A program made the translations under genes and the position numbers. 64,000 nt of DNA, taken from positions 372,001 through 436,000 of the forward strand of contig RMBW01000042.1 of assembly GCA_004009845.1 (NCBI GenBank), given 5' to 3'. This document shows positions 23,625 through 37,000 of the stretch, in pieces (the first letter of the stretch is position 1; each line of letters starts with the position of its first letter). The notes beneath the pieces were generated by a model. The model searched no databases and was not told the origin of the DNA. It saw only the letters and a program-made list of their open reading frames with translations. This DNA comes from Davidsoniella eucalypti (lineage: Eukaryota > Ascomycota > Sordariomycetes > Microascales > Ceratocystidaceae).

Positions 23625-25365
23625 CTTGTGTAACGATATAGGAGAGGATTATACTCTTCCAGTAATGACTATATGTATGTGCGTACAATATGCAATAACT
23701 GTAAAGTAAGCTTGTCTAGTGATAACTTACTCGCAATCCAAGCTGATACACAGAGCTCACAAGATGCTATAAGGGAGACGGTTATGCCTTCAACATGAGC
23801 ACGGATTCAGTTGTGGCTTATAACAAAATCTGTTGATCAATGTCGATATCTAATGAGATCTAAGCTAGCTGTCTTTGTTTGTCAGCCTTCTTGTATCATG
23901 GCCAAATGAATATGGAAATTCCCCAGCTCATCAAGATGGCGTTATTGCACATTACCGCATAAAGTACTGCAAGCTGAAGCCAAGTCTCAAAGCTAGTCCG
24001 TCTTAGTCATTTTAAGACTATGTTTATACGCTAAATCGTGCTAAGAGTTGGATTTCTAGGCGTACCCATAATGATTTATCAGGTTTGGTAAAACAAAAAT
24101 CAAGACATTAATCCCAAAGCATAATTAGAAATGCTGATAAATGCAGCCTAGAAAAATGGTAATAACATCAAAGGGAGCTCAAAAGTCACGTGGGAAGACA
24201 TATAGTTTATAAAATTTCATTTAATTTGTATTCAAGACTTGCAATGATAGTAGTGCGCAGCGGATGTTGTCGCGTGGTTTTTTTGCCCAAAGGAAAAAGT
24301 AAGAATTCGAGAAAATATAAAGAGCAAAAACAAAACAATGTCAATCTGAGCCAAAGCTGAGACGAAGCTGATCTCCTGTCATGTCGGTCCACGGGGCTCT
24401 GTCCCAACCCGGTTTTGCAGCCTTAAGCGCTAGCTCCCGTGACCGACAGAGTCCTGTGTATATAATATTGCCCGTTCCCAACGCCCAAGGCTGGATGGGA
24501 AGGATAATAAAACAAATAATAATAATAAAAGATGATCCCGTTTCCAAAAATAAAATAAAATGATAAACACCAATGATACCGTAGTCATCATCAAGTGATG
24601 CTTTCGCCCGAATAAAAAGCAAAGATAGGAGGAATTTGAAAGAAAAAAATAAAGACAAATAAGCTGGTATGGAGTTGACCAGCACCTGAAAGGTGCATAG
24701 AAGAAAATGGAAGAAAAAAAACTCCAAGGCAAAATAGATACACGCCCAGTCCTACATGGTGTAAAACTCGCTGCAACGTAGATATCTCGTGCAGACTGGC
24801 TTCGGCATCGTGAAAAGGAGGCAGCGCTGATTGCTGATAAAACAAAGAAAAAGACAAAGCAAAAGCAGATCTGGCAGACCGTGCCAGACAGTGCGAGATC
24901 AGTCACGACAGGACATCTCTCCCCATTGTCAGGTGACCGTCAAAAAAAAATAGAACAAGAAAATAGATAGAAACACAAGCCAGAATGAGAAAGAAGGAAA
25001 ACAAAAAGTTAAAGAATGAGAAATAGGAGTTGCAGGGAATTCAGGCAACCGCCGTAGAAACGCCGTGGCAGACAGGGCCTAGAGGTGGCCCTAACCGAGA
25101 AAAATCAATGAAATTTCGCAGCGTAGTAGCAGCATTGATAGCGTCAAGCGTAGGAATATGGGCAGACTCTGAAGTCATTGTAAGTGCACTTAAGGTGAGG
25201 CTCTTCAATGTCAGACCATCAGATGCAACCTGTAAAGCCAACAGGTGACAATATCAGTCCGATTTAGTCTCAGCATCGGCAATTGTGGAAAACAATAGGT
25301 AATGCCACCAATCAAGAGTGTTTCCGAGCGCCAGTACGCTCGATGCGTTTGAGGCCCTTGCTTGT
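23625..25365. other. Intergenic region between PFK-2 3' end and LtrA-like start
   Basis: 1.7 kb. From about 24240 to 25030 the plus strand is strongly purine-rich, that is pyrimidine-rich on the minus strand, as in fungal leaders, so LtrA-like transcription may start there and give a long leader. TCACGTG lies at 24186-24192. A 158-codon minus-strand frame (24430-24906) is a product of the pyrimidine bias (Phe/Leu/Ser-rich) and is not called. Confidence 0.4.
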
Positions 25366-28093
25366 TTAGACGGCTGTTTGAGTACCATTGACACGCTGAG
25401 GCTTATAGCCAGGAATTTCGTGGAACGATCCGGTTTGTTCGTTGTACCGGTAAGCGTGGAACTGGATGCCGTACGGCTTGGGCTCAATGGCGAAGACCAT
25501 CCCTAGCGGAACATCGATATCAGCGATATCCTGATGAGTGAAGTCCATGAAGTACGCCATCAAGACGCGGCAGACAGAGCGGTGTCCAACAACGAGCAGA
25601 TGGTCGGTGATACGCTCAATTTCGCGGACCATGTCTCTCATTCGGCTAATAACCTGAAGATAACCCTCGCCTCCTACACCAGGGTAGATGTAGTTAAGCT
25701 TGTCATGTTGGCGCTTGGCGTACTCTTCGGGGTGCTTCTTAGCAATGTCCTCGTAAGTCATACCCTCAAAGTTACCGGCGTTGAGCTCGTTAAGCATCTC
25801 CCAGTTCTTGACGTCGTAATCCTCATCCGCCTCGAAATACTCAGCAGTATCAACACTGCGCTTCAGCATTGAAGTCCACACACAGAAGTTCTTCTCGTTA
25901 AGCTCACGGTTAAACTCCGGGTACGGGGGTGTATGGTCGCCAGGAGTGGGTGGGAACGAAGAAGACATGGTGCGAGCGGTTTGCTCATACAGCCATTCCT
26001 TGCGCTTGTGCGTAATAAAGTTGTACAGGTCGCGACCAAAGATATGGCCACCTTCGGTTAGAGGTGAGTCACCGCCAAGCTTGCCAGCCTCATTGTCAAC
26101 GCTGAAGCCATGACGAGTGATCCAGATCTGGCGAGGCGATAGGTTGAAAGAGGACAGGTAATTGGCAATTCCGCCACTCAGGAATCCCCGAAGGCGGTAC
26201 TGAATGATCTTTTGGCCGACATTGATCATTTGAATGTATTGCAGGTCGTTCTTTTCTTCCCATTCGCCCAGCGGCTTGTAGGCCTTCTCATAGGCCTCAA
26301 CACGACGGCGGAAATCCTCCAGAGATTGGCTGGGGTCCTTGTCGCGATAATCTGGGCCTGAAAGCTTCAAGCGCATATTGGCCTCTAGAAGATCCTTGTC
26401 ATTGCAAATGCTCTCAATGAACAGGATTCCTAGCTTGTCATCGCGGGCCTTGATGCGCTCGACAATCATCTGGCGTCTCTGGAGAGTGCTGTTTGTAGCA
26501 TCAAGAATGCCGATGGAGCCGCCTCCGTGTAGAAGGTAGTCCAGAAGCTCATCGAGAGTGGCCATGGCAACCTGTTCTCTAAGCTTAGCCGCTCTGGTGT
26601 TCTCAGGGTCAAAGAACTTAGCAGACTGATCGACACCAGCGTCATCTAAGCTCATTTCCGGAGGCTGCGGCAGGTTGACTGGTCCGCCGTGCAGAATCAT
26701 CGATGCGATCTTAGAAGCATCTTTGCTGGGCTTGGCATCAGGAAGTGTTGTGGCAGGAGTAAGGCCGGCGACAACTCTTCTGCGGTTACCGACATTGAAG
26801 ATGCGCGAGTTGTGTTGTTGCCAAGAGAGGTAACGCTGGATCTTCTTGGTGATGTATGACTTTCCGCGAGCAGGCAAGCCAACCATAACGATGACTAGCT
26901 TAGCAGCGACATCACGCTCGGCAATCTTTCCATCAGGCGAAACCTTGGAACGGGTCATTCCCGGAATACTCAAGGTGGTAGCATGAGGACGAACACGGGG
27001 AGTCCGACTTCCAGAGTTCTGACGTTGGGGTGGACTATATTTGGTTTGGTGTAAGTATATGCTTGTACAAATGTAGCTTTCTAGAGCGACGGGATTTTTA
27101 CATAAGTTGTGAACTTACAGTCTAGGGGAGCTGGCCGCAGTAGAGGGCATGCTCATACCCGATATGGGAGTCTCGCTCTTCGACTCGGGAGCGGAGTGAG
27201 GCTGGGTAGGAATACCAGAGCCAGAAACCGGCAGCGATGTCGCAGGCAGCGATTGCTTCAAGGCGTTCATGCCATTGAGAGCGCCAGTCATTGTGGCAGG
27301 AGTGGAGGTGGTCGCATTGCTGGTCAAGCCGCATTCGTGAAGCGACTTAGTTACGGCAAGCAGAGGGGTACCTGAGGGCGTTGTTGAAGGAGTTGGCAGG
27401 CCATTTTGCTGGACTACGGGTTGTGCAAAGGTAGAGTTGATTTGAGCGTTGGTGATGGCTGACGACGGAGTCATGGAAGATGGTGGCAGGTTGTTGTTGA
27501 AGACGGCGTTGTTTGCTTGGTTGTTGTTCATGACAAATTTCGCAAGATCTGATTGACTCGATTGTCTGAAGTAAACACCTGAGGATTCTATGAATAGAGG
27601 GGTAATAGTTGTTAGTGAAATCTTAATTGTAGAAGATGGTATGAATAGATGATCGAGAGGGACGGGTTTTGGATATGAACGGAGGCGGACGAGGGCTTGA
27701 TCATATATACACCAATGCAGGCTTCAGTACATAAATAGCGAAGCTGTCGATTTAGGCGTATGCATGTGTATGATTGAGTGGCATGGGTGTTGTTATTGGT
27801 ATAAGGAATAGGTATAGGCGGGTTGTGGTGTGTGAAAATTTCCTGGGACAAGTATTTTTGAGCTACCTTGCCAAGAAAACACTGCCAGACTACTAGATAC
27901 AGTACCAATAGGGGCCACCAAGGAGGTTCCGGGGGTTGATGTGTTCTGACGGGTTCCATGATGAACGAGAGGAAACAAGCAGCCAGGATTGCTGTTGAAA
28001 GATCTGGCCACTGGAGCCGATGCTTTGAGGGTAATAAATGAGATCTTGAGACTTACCCGGAGAATCGTGTTGTTGTTGTTGATCTGGTGCCAT
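25366..28093 (-). CDS. 6-phosphofructo-2-kinase / fructose-2,6-bisphosphatase
   Basis: Complement of join 25366..27034, 27119..27587, 28057..28093; 724 aa as modelled. It makes and breaks down fructose 2,6-bisphosphate, the cytosolic signal that sets glycolysis against gluconeogenesis. The kinase domain starts at a P-loop GLPARGKSY (about residues 221-229), then IFNVGNRRRVVAG, a fungal-type insert of some 45 residues, and ATNSTLQRRQ. The phosphatase domain has TRHG (His about 477) and the second phosphatase His in VVGHRSV (about 653), with Glu in MLNELNAG between them, so both activities look possible, unlike yeast isoforms that lost the His. The last two exons are certain. The 37-nt first exon (MAPDQQQQHDSP) is inferred from a pyrimidine leader, first ATG, GTAAGT donor and CTAAC branch; without it, translation would start at 27531 (693 aa). 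The N-terminal 180 residues are Asn/Gln/Ser/Thr-rich and likely regulatory. Confidence 0.93.
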
Positions 28094-31000
28094 TGCAATA
28101 ATAGGCAAGTATGAAAGAAGAAACAAGAAAACGAGTAAAGATTCAGAAAAGTTTGGCCAGGCAGAGATCAAGGCTTTGCAGTAGCGATCTGTGTCTATGC
28201 GAAGAGGCAGAGGGTGGAACCTCAGAGACCAAGCAAGTCCTACTACCAGGGTTCAGTGAAAGTGGGCAGGGGCAAAATTGGAAACTACCCCGGGGTGTAT
28301 GCAGATGCAGGATACCTGCCGGCCAGAACACGAAGAGAGTTCAAAAAAATGAGAATAAAATAACTAAAGAGAACGCCCTGTAATTTTGCAGTCGGTATTA
28401 GTTTTGGTCGTGGGCGGCCGTGGAAGCACTGTAGCAGTGAGTGGATAGCGTTACTATTACAACTGACTGTATGCCTGGAGAAGGAGACAACAACGTCGAG
28501 CGCTGCTGAATTTGGACTCTGTTTTCCAATTGATGGGATTTCGGACACTGCGGAGTGGGCTCTTTCGCTTGTGATAGTCTTCTGATCTTGTGATCAATTC
28601 ACCGGAGACGAGGATGGGTAAGAAAATGAATATGAAAGAAGAAAAGAAAAACAAAAGAAAAATAGGGTCAGCTCGGATGGGAAAGTGAGAGCGCAGGGTG
28701 GCTTGACTGATGGATGTCGCGGAAGGTGCAAACGGAACCCGCAGTCAGTCTTTCTTCTCTATTGTACTCCAAGTGCTTGTAAGTCAAGGCCGATAAATTA
28801 ATGGTCGGTGGGTGGAATAGCCAAAGACGCCAGCAATAGTACAAAGTGCGCTGTGGTAGTTCCAGTGATAGTAAAACAACTTGCTACAGCTTCTGTCTAG
28901 TAGACTGACAGAGGAGCAAGAAATAACAGCGGATAATTCTTCCCAAGTTAGAAAGGAAAGAGATGTTTTGCGGCGATAGGGCACAAAACAGGGCGGTGAT
29001 TACGTCGGACTTCTTAAGCGAATGACAGTCCGTCGTGGGTGCACAGGGGGTGTGTAGATGCGGTTGCGATCTGACGTTTTTTTTATTTTTGTTTTTGTTT
29101 TTTTGCCTAAGAGGCTGCGGATTGTAACTGTCTGTCGACTTATTTATTTCGTTGTCGGTGCAGGCGTAGCGGAATCAGGCTTGTTCACTGGGTGGATTTA
29201 AATGTACAGGTAAGAAACAAGCGATAGTGGGCTGCAGAAATGCGTGTTCGATGTAATGTAATGGGCAATAATAATGCTGAGCGTGCCAGGAAGTAGATTT
29301 CGCGTTGTGTATCTTGGGGTTACTGTAAGCGCTTGGCAGGGCGCATCGACGTAGAGCCAGTCGGTCTGATTTAGGGAAGCGTCTCGGTAGCGATGGATTG
29401 GCAAGGTAATGGTATTGTCTATTGGATTTGGTAAATATCCAGCACACAAAATAGAATCAAAAGGGTTATATGTAGATAGGATGAGGATGAAAATATTTCA
29501 TGCGGAGAAAGCTTTGAAGAGTAGAGAAACCAGCTGTATATTCACCATCAAACTTCATACTAACTAGAAGTCCTAAATCGAGCAATATTCACTTTTCACT
29601 CATTCTGGACTTAGACTAGTCAATAATCAACGAAGCCCAGACTTTTTTTTCTTCTTCTGTCTAGGCCCATATTTTGGTTGTGTATCGGTATCTGTATTAA
29701 TACACTAACTAATATACATTACATATTTGTACTATGAGAGACGAGCTTGGGAGTGCTGCTATTCCCAGCCAGTAGATGGATTTTCCGATCCACTAAGGTC
29801 TCCACCGTACTGCTCAAAGCAGAAACAGCGCCAGGAAGCCGCCTCTCTAAGAAAAGCCTCCGAGAAAGATCAGTGACATGACGGTACTAGCACGCGTAGT
29901 TTGTATGGATATGGAAGTATACTCCCAAACCCTGGTCCTGTTCCGGCCACAGCGGAGTGGATAGTTTATTTTGGGTCACTAGTGACAGCAACTTCTTTAA
30001 TTTTCTTTTTAGGACTTGGTTTTTATGCCCTTACATTTCGCTGTATTATTCTGTGAAGTGCCCTGCGATTCGTCATGAGGAAGAAGGAATGCATGTCCCC
30101 GAAAATACCGTCATCCCGCAACGCCTTTGGCGGTACAATTATTACTATTATCGCTACTATGTGTACTTGAACTTCCTGATACCATAGCGACTGCAACTCC
30201 ATTGATTTCCATTGCAAGCATTAGTTCTGGCTTAGTCTTTTGTTGTAGTCTATCCCTTTTCATTTTCTTCTCCCTCGCCCATGGACCAGTGCCCATGTTG
30301 CTCTCTTCCACCGGTCCACACTGATTTGGATGTTTCTCTATGTATGTTTGTATATACTCAGCGATAATATCATATAGTCATTTACATACAACTATCACTC
30401 GTCAACACTGGGTCTATGTTTCGTTTGTGCAGTGTAGCTTGATTCTGTACAAGCCCAGTCTAGCCTTGGCACCAGGCTTTTACTGACCTTTTGTTGTTCT
30501 GTGACGCGCTTCTCACTCTTGCACCCTCACCGGAGTCTGGGATTTATCCACCCATCTTGATCTTGCTACACATCACTTGTCCCTTTGTGCTCTTGGCCTT
30601 CTTGGCCTTCCTCTTTGTGTGTCGGGATGGTCTTGGCAAGAATATGATAGGCAAGGGATATGTCGCAGGGAGCCGTCTGTTTAAACTATGTTTCTAGACA
30701 TATTGCTAGCATTTCCTCATGTCTCACCCTTGGCCTCTTCTGTAATACAGGCATTCGATACCAGAGATTATAATCAATAATATGGCTCGCAGTTCCCTCT
30801 AGGCTAAGATTGCAGTTGGGATATTATCTTTTTATCTCGTTGCAAATTAGCTTGCGGCTTAGGCCCCTCATGCTATTGGGTCATCAAGTACATATCTCAT
30901 TCTAGCTGTCAATAATGGTGCTTCTTTTTATAAACCATCACTGCCAGCGCACATAGACATAGAGCTTCAACTGTTTTTTTTTGTTTTTTTTCAGTGGTTC

Positions 31001-34000
31001 GCTAACTACAAGATAACTCGATGAACCATGCTTAAATGGCATCTATCTGTGTGGGGGGGGATAACCGCCATATAATTGCGGGGAAAGCTTTAGCCAAAGG
31101 GCTCAAAAAGCCACGCAGATAGTAAGCCAATGCTGCATTGCAGTTATTAACTTATGGCAAGCTGGATAGACAGCATCGCGTGAAATATGCTTGTAATGAT
31201 TTCAAATGAGTTACGCTTGACCTCATGTGCTCGTGAGGCTTTACTTGAAGTGATTATAACAGCCATTAATATCAGCTAATGGGTCACATAACACTCCACT
31301 CCTAAGCATCTGATCGGTGATATCATAATACTACACGAGAGCTTTGCAGAGATTTAGCCTGTCTGCCTAAATGACGACAACACCCCGTCGATCGGCCACA
31401 ATTTGCTGGATCTTTACTAGTAGAAGGTGCCTTGTTGTTCCAAATTTCATTCCCACATCCACGAGGGAAATAGTTGATATAGTGCTGTCTCAGAGTGAGA
31501 TGGAAGGCAGCTCCACAGCCTTCTAACGCTGTATCTCGATCACCCCCCCATTCTTTTGCTCCATTAAAGGCTCCATTAGGAACAGCCGTAGAACCATCGC
31601 AATATCTGGCGGAAACACTAGTTCGCAGCCTACTGTACGAGATGGATAGATATATTTGGGCAATTATTGCATGACCGTTTATAACACAGCATAGTAACTA
31701 TTAAATCAAACTATAGATAACTATGTAGACGTTGAATAACAATCCCATGATTTGACACCGCTGGGACAACTACAACTATCCAGTTCCTTTGATTGCCTAG
31801 TCCATGTATCTCTTTTTCTTCCGCGGAGAAGGACTCTCAAGAACATTCTTTGTTTGCTCGGTCCACACCCCGGTTGTAAAGTCGCAGCTTCATTCTATAA
31901 TAATAATACTGTGTCTGCTATACATATATGCACCAATATAGCTGTACTATAGCCCGCCCAGTGCCAGGGTTACCCTTCATACAGAGCCTCTCTTTTTGTT
32001 TTCATTGTGTTTCTCCGTCCGCCTTGAGGCTTCAGTTTGATACAGCTTCATCTCTGGGCGTCCTGCTGGCCGATCGGGCCTTCTGAATGGGGATGAAGCA
32101 TGCTAGGATAGCAGTTGTTTGAGACGGTCCGATGTCGCCTATTATCGGAAGTAAATGGCAGCTCCGAACGCCTGTCCTTGTCGAATGTGCGATATGCCCT
32201 TGTTGTTGTATCCTCCGCGGTGTATCATTGACGCAAGTATCTGTACATGCATTCACAGCATCCGCTGCTTGTGTTTGTGTCCTTGTAGTGAATGAGGCTA
32301 TTGTGCTGTCAATATTCTCGACCATTGCCTTCAGCGCTACTCTTTTGTTTGGTTTGGACACTAGGCGTCGCTAAACAGTTGGATATGTGGTAATCCATAA
32401 TGCACATACAGATAGTTGCACGCTATCAGGAACTTCACTTTCTTTGTGCCGTCTTGACATGCAATCCACTGTTGTTTCTTTGCTACTAATGGTATTTTCA
32501 TTGCAGATCTTGCTTTCTAGGCTGTCTGAACCCACTTCCAGGTGGCCATATCAACGCTGAAGGTGCATATTGTCCCAAGTTTCAGTGCGCTATAAGCAAC
32601 AACTAGTTGTATGTATGTACTGTACATATTTAGTCGTATATCTCGAGGGTTTACTTGGTAGCTTTGATCTCTCACAAAATTCGCGCGCAAGCAACCAATA
32701 AACCCCGGCCTTTTCATGCTTTCTCTCGGCTTATAAATGAAAAATGGGAAGATAACTCCTTTTTTTTCTGGCTTTCTGATCTCAGACGAAGCGGATGTGA
32801 TGGGAAATATGCGCTGCTACATTGGCGCTTACAGTTACCCTACCAATTTTGCTGCAGTGCATAGACCCTCCTAGTGCAGCCGGCCAACCACCCAGTCCTG
32901 ATTATTCTTGTTTCTGTGATGCCACTTTCACCTAAGCCGCCAAGAGCTTCAAGTGCTACAGCGCCAAACACTATGTTTTAAGCTCATAAGTCAGCGCTTT
33001 AGAGAATATACTGCCAGACAGAACTGAAACCATAACTCTATGGGATGTGATGCGTTTATTTCGAGTTCTGCCATCTGTGCTGAAATATTGGCTGATAGCC
33101 TTCAGTTGCTAATTCTCTTACATGTGATGGTCTAGATCTAGTTCGTTATGTTTAGTAGCTTATGCTCGTTGTTTTGCTTTGTTTTGCTTGGCCTAGCTCG
33201 AATCAAATTTAGAAATGACAACATGACAACATGACATGACGATAAATTAGGGTTTGGCATCGAAATAAGGCCACGCCTTTGGTCTACTCTTACGACTTCG
33301 CACGCACGCCCCCTTCTGGCACTATTCTAGGAAATTAATTTCAATATGTATTCTCCTGTTGAAGGTAGAGCCGCATAGAATTAGGAAATGCGATGCTACG
33401 ATTCTGACGCTTAGAAGAACTGATTTAATGGCTTGAGAAGCTCAGCTGCAATAGTTGTTCCACCAATACCGTATAGTGCGCTATGAGCTGGCTTGCCAAA
33501 GATAGGAGGAAATTTCGGTGAGACACCCGTGTGTTGTTTCCAGAAGTATGTTTTTTACCATCTTGCTGATTATCATACTATATTTGTAAGTTATCATTAA
33601 TGAAATAGTCTAAATCGCGACCAATGTGGCCACTAGAAGACCCTTTACCCAATTTAGGTATACATCTATCATGGCATTTAGTTACCACCACTCACTCAAC
33701 ATCTTCATAGCTCTATAGCTCCGTAATATTAATGAATTAAAAATAAAATAAAACCACCACTCACTCGAGCCTGTTTCCGCGTCAAGGGGGAGATCAATGT
33801 TGTGGCATGTATCTGTGGGTAGGCAGCATGAGGGAGGGAGGCCACATCGCCGTTATCTGCAGCCCTTTTCTTGAATACATGTATCATTCATCAATGTAAG
33901 TAATAGTGATTATGATACCTCCTAGTGTTCTATTTTTCCGGGAATATCTTCTTTCCAGCTTCGCCAAGCCGCTGATATCATTTTCAATGATGCTACATTT

Positions 34001-37000
34001 TAGACGAATAAAAATTCGCTCGACAAGATAGATGCATCACCGACTTGTTTGATGTAGATCAAAAGAATTTGGACATGCCTCACGAATATCATCTCGTTCG
34101 GGATGGTGAAGCCGAAAAAACACAGATCTGCATGCGTTGTGAGTGCACAATTAGATAGTATGTACCATATATGCATATCCTATGCTGCTTAGTCTTGATA
34201 AACAGCAGCTTTTAGGCACTTCTAAGACCCTATACATCACCCTGTTCTCATTGAGGATTTTCGTTGTCAGCGGCACCGCGGCAAAAGAAGAAGAAAAAGT
34301 AGATCAGAAGCAGGAGAACCGGGTCAAAAGATTGTAGATATTCTCGTATGCACCTACCAATGGAACCCTTTTGTTTTTGTGCGTCTAGCCAAGAGTCAAC
34401 AAAGTAGAGATTCCCCTCTCACAGGACAGTACGACAAAAAACAAAGATAACATCGAGAGGCAAAATGACGCGGGGCTGCAGTTGTAAGTGGGTAGCTGAG
34501 ACTCAACAGAGCGGCCGGTTTTTCGGTCCCATGCCAAGAACCTCTCCATAGGCAAGGCAAAGAATAATAGCTCCGCGTCAGAAATTACCCTAGCTGGCGG
34601 ATAGGAAGCAAAAGACACCCGCTCCTTCTCTCGGCCGCAAACTATAAACTCCTCCTCCGTATACCGTGTAAAGCTGGCCAATAATTGTGGATATTGGCCT
34701 CCTCCCTTCTATACGGTACTACAGCAGCCAAGAAGTAGAAGAAAAAGAAAAAAAATTGATGTGTAGCCGTACACACCTAAACGGGGTCTACATGTATTTC
34801 CTTGTTTTCTCATATTTGGCGAGCGAGAGAAACGTGGAACCCGGATGCAATGAGCCTGCATCAAGGTGGGAGGGGCAACGACTTGCAGGATACAACATCT
34901 GCTTTCTGCTTGCTTATAAATAAGACGCTCATATATAGTTGTCTACAGAGATTGTAGAAGGAATCAACTTAAAGACCAAGAGGATGGACACAAATGAGGA
35001 GAGGACAGATGTGGAAATGTAAAACATGATCATAGTGGAGGTTGAGAGTGATTTTGAATCCCTCACTTAGTACATACATCGCAGTTGGCCGTTGATCCTT
35101 TGTCGCTTTGTCTTGTCCTTGGATAGTACATATTCCTCCCAATTTTTTTTGCAAACTTGCAGACATCGATATCTCGGGTCGCGGCATGGCGTGCAGTACA
35201 GGAGAAATCATGAAATAATTTGTAGATAGAATACTGTGCCGCATGGCTCTTCTTCGCCCCGCCAGCTCTTGGCCATCGGTTCATCTTGCGTGTTCCTCAC
35301 TTGTATACTTGTCTTGCCCAGGCCATGTGTTGTAGAGGTTTAAGTGATGGGATCCTGAAATGGCCTTGCGCGATATTTCTGCTAGTTTTGTATGGATAGC
35401 CCCATGATTTAGAATACGCTCATGTATGAACGCTACTTCGAGATGATTTTAGGTTTCTTGGCTGCAGCGAGTATATGTTTTTTCTTCGTACGAAGTAACA
35501 CGCAAGGATGATACGTACTTGTTTTGGGGGGACTGATAAGCACATGAGCTCCGTGCCAGCCCTGTTTTCTATTTTCTGTTTGTTCGACACAGCAAAAAGC
35601 TAGCCTGCGGGGCATAAACAAAGCAGGAGCCTTTGCTCAATGAATTTATAGCAACAGCATAAATGGACGTGGTGTTTTACTCCTAAAAATTATCATGCTT
35701 CAAATAGCGCAACTTTTGGAGTAAAGCTTTGATATCATTCTTACAAATGTTTCCTAAATGAGCTCGCATGTACTCCTATTGATGTCAACGTTTGTACTTC
35801 TTTAGCGAATGGCTTTTCGTCGGTTCACTACACCTTGCATTTGTATCTGCAATATTTGAAGTGTTAAGAGGTACAGGTTGCAACATGGAATCGGAAATGG
35901 TGAAAACTGTATTATTGTAACATTCAAAGCGAGGAGGGGGGAAAAGATACGCACTTATTTTCAACAAGGAGGGTGTGATGTGCTGGTAATGTCGTATCTT
36001 AGCTGTAAGCAAGAGTGCATCTACAGTACAGAGCCCCCCACGAGTGAGTAGTCACTTTTTGAACTTATAGTATTGTGAGCTCACGGTGTTAGCTTCAACT
36101 TTCATTGAATATACCAGTAGGGTTAGGAATCCAAATATAGTAAAGGTGTGGCGCACTTTACACTAGTGGAGTACATTATGTGGCGCTTGTGAAACCAAGA
36201 ATTTCCAGCTTGCCGTTTCTGCATTTCAAGAGGCAAGAATTCGAGAGAAACCGAGTGAAGAACTTCGAAGTTACAAGAGAAAGAATAACCTCGAGATTGT
36301 TTCTAGAAGTAGAGTATTACATAGCTACTTGGCCTATCTGTTGGTGCGTACCTTTCTACTGTATTGTTGGAAGCTGCGTGACATGTCTATAGTCGGATTC
36401 AATACCAACTATCTTGCTAAACGTCGATATCCCACCTTCAGATGGAAACTAAATTGATGTAGACACTAGGTGATATATCTTTACTGATCTTGAAATACAC
36501 ATGTATTCTCTGGGTTCCTACTTCTAGGAAGTTAGTGATCGAAGGTATCCAAAGTACTTCTTTCTATATTCATATTCACCTGCATCAAGTTACCTGACGC
36601 CAATTGGCAGGCCTGGAAAGCCACCAAATTAAGCTGTCAGTACTTACTCCTGTTATAATCGACAAATCCTAACGCCCGACCGGTTTCATCAACTGTCCAC
36701 CTTTCAAGTGAGGCAATTGGTTCGTTATATGCGGACCAATCTATCAAAGCCGAAACCTGATCGGTATTGATACTATTCGGCCACATGTTTGAACATGTCA
36801 CTGACGGGAATAACTAGTTACCTACACGATACAACTCGACTAAAAGGCCGACATCACTGTAGTCGTTCTTCTATCTGCCATCAAGGCAGTCTAAGCTCGC
36901 GGTGGCGTATCTCATTTGTGGTATTTGAAACTCGGCTATCGGCTATCGGCATCACAGGGCCGATACAGTCATTACCTCATCGAAAAGGAAATAACACTTG

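Noticed and set aside
24430..24906. 158-codon minus-strand frame between the PFK-2 and LtrA-like genes
   Set aside because: Phe/Leu/Ser/Cys-rich translation comes from a pyrimidine-rich strand; looks like a leader, not a gene, despite hydrophobic runs.
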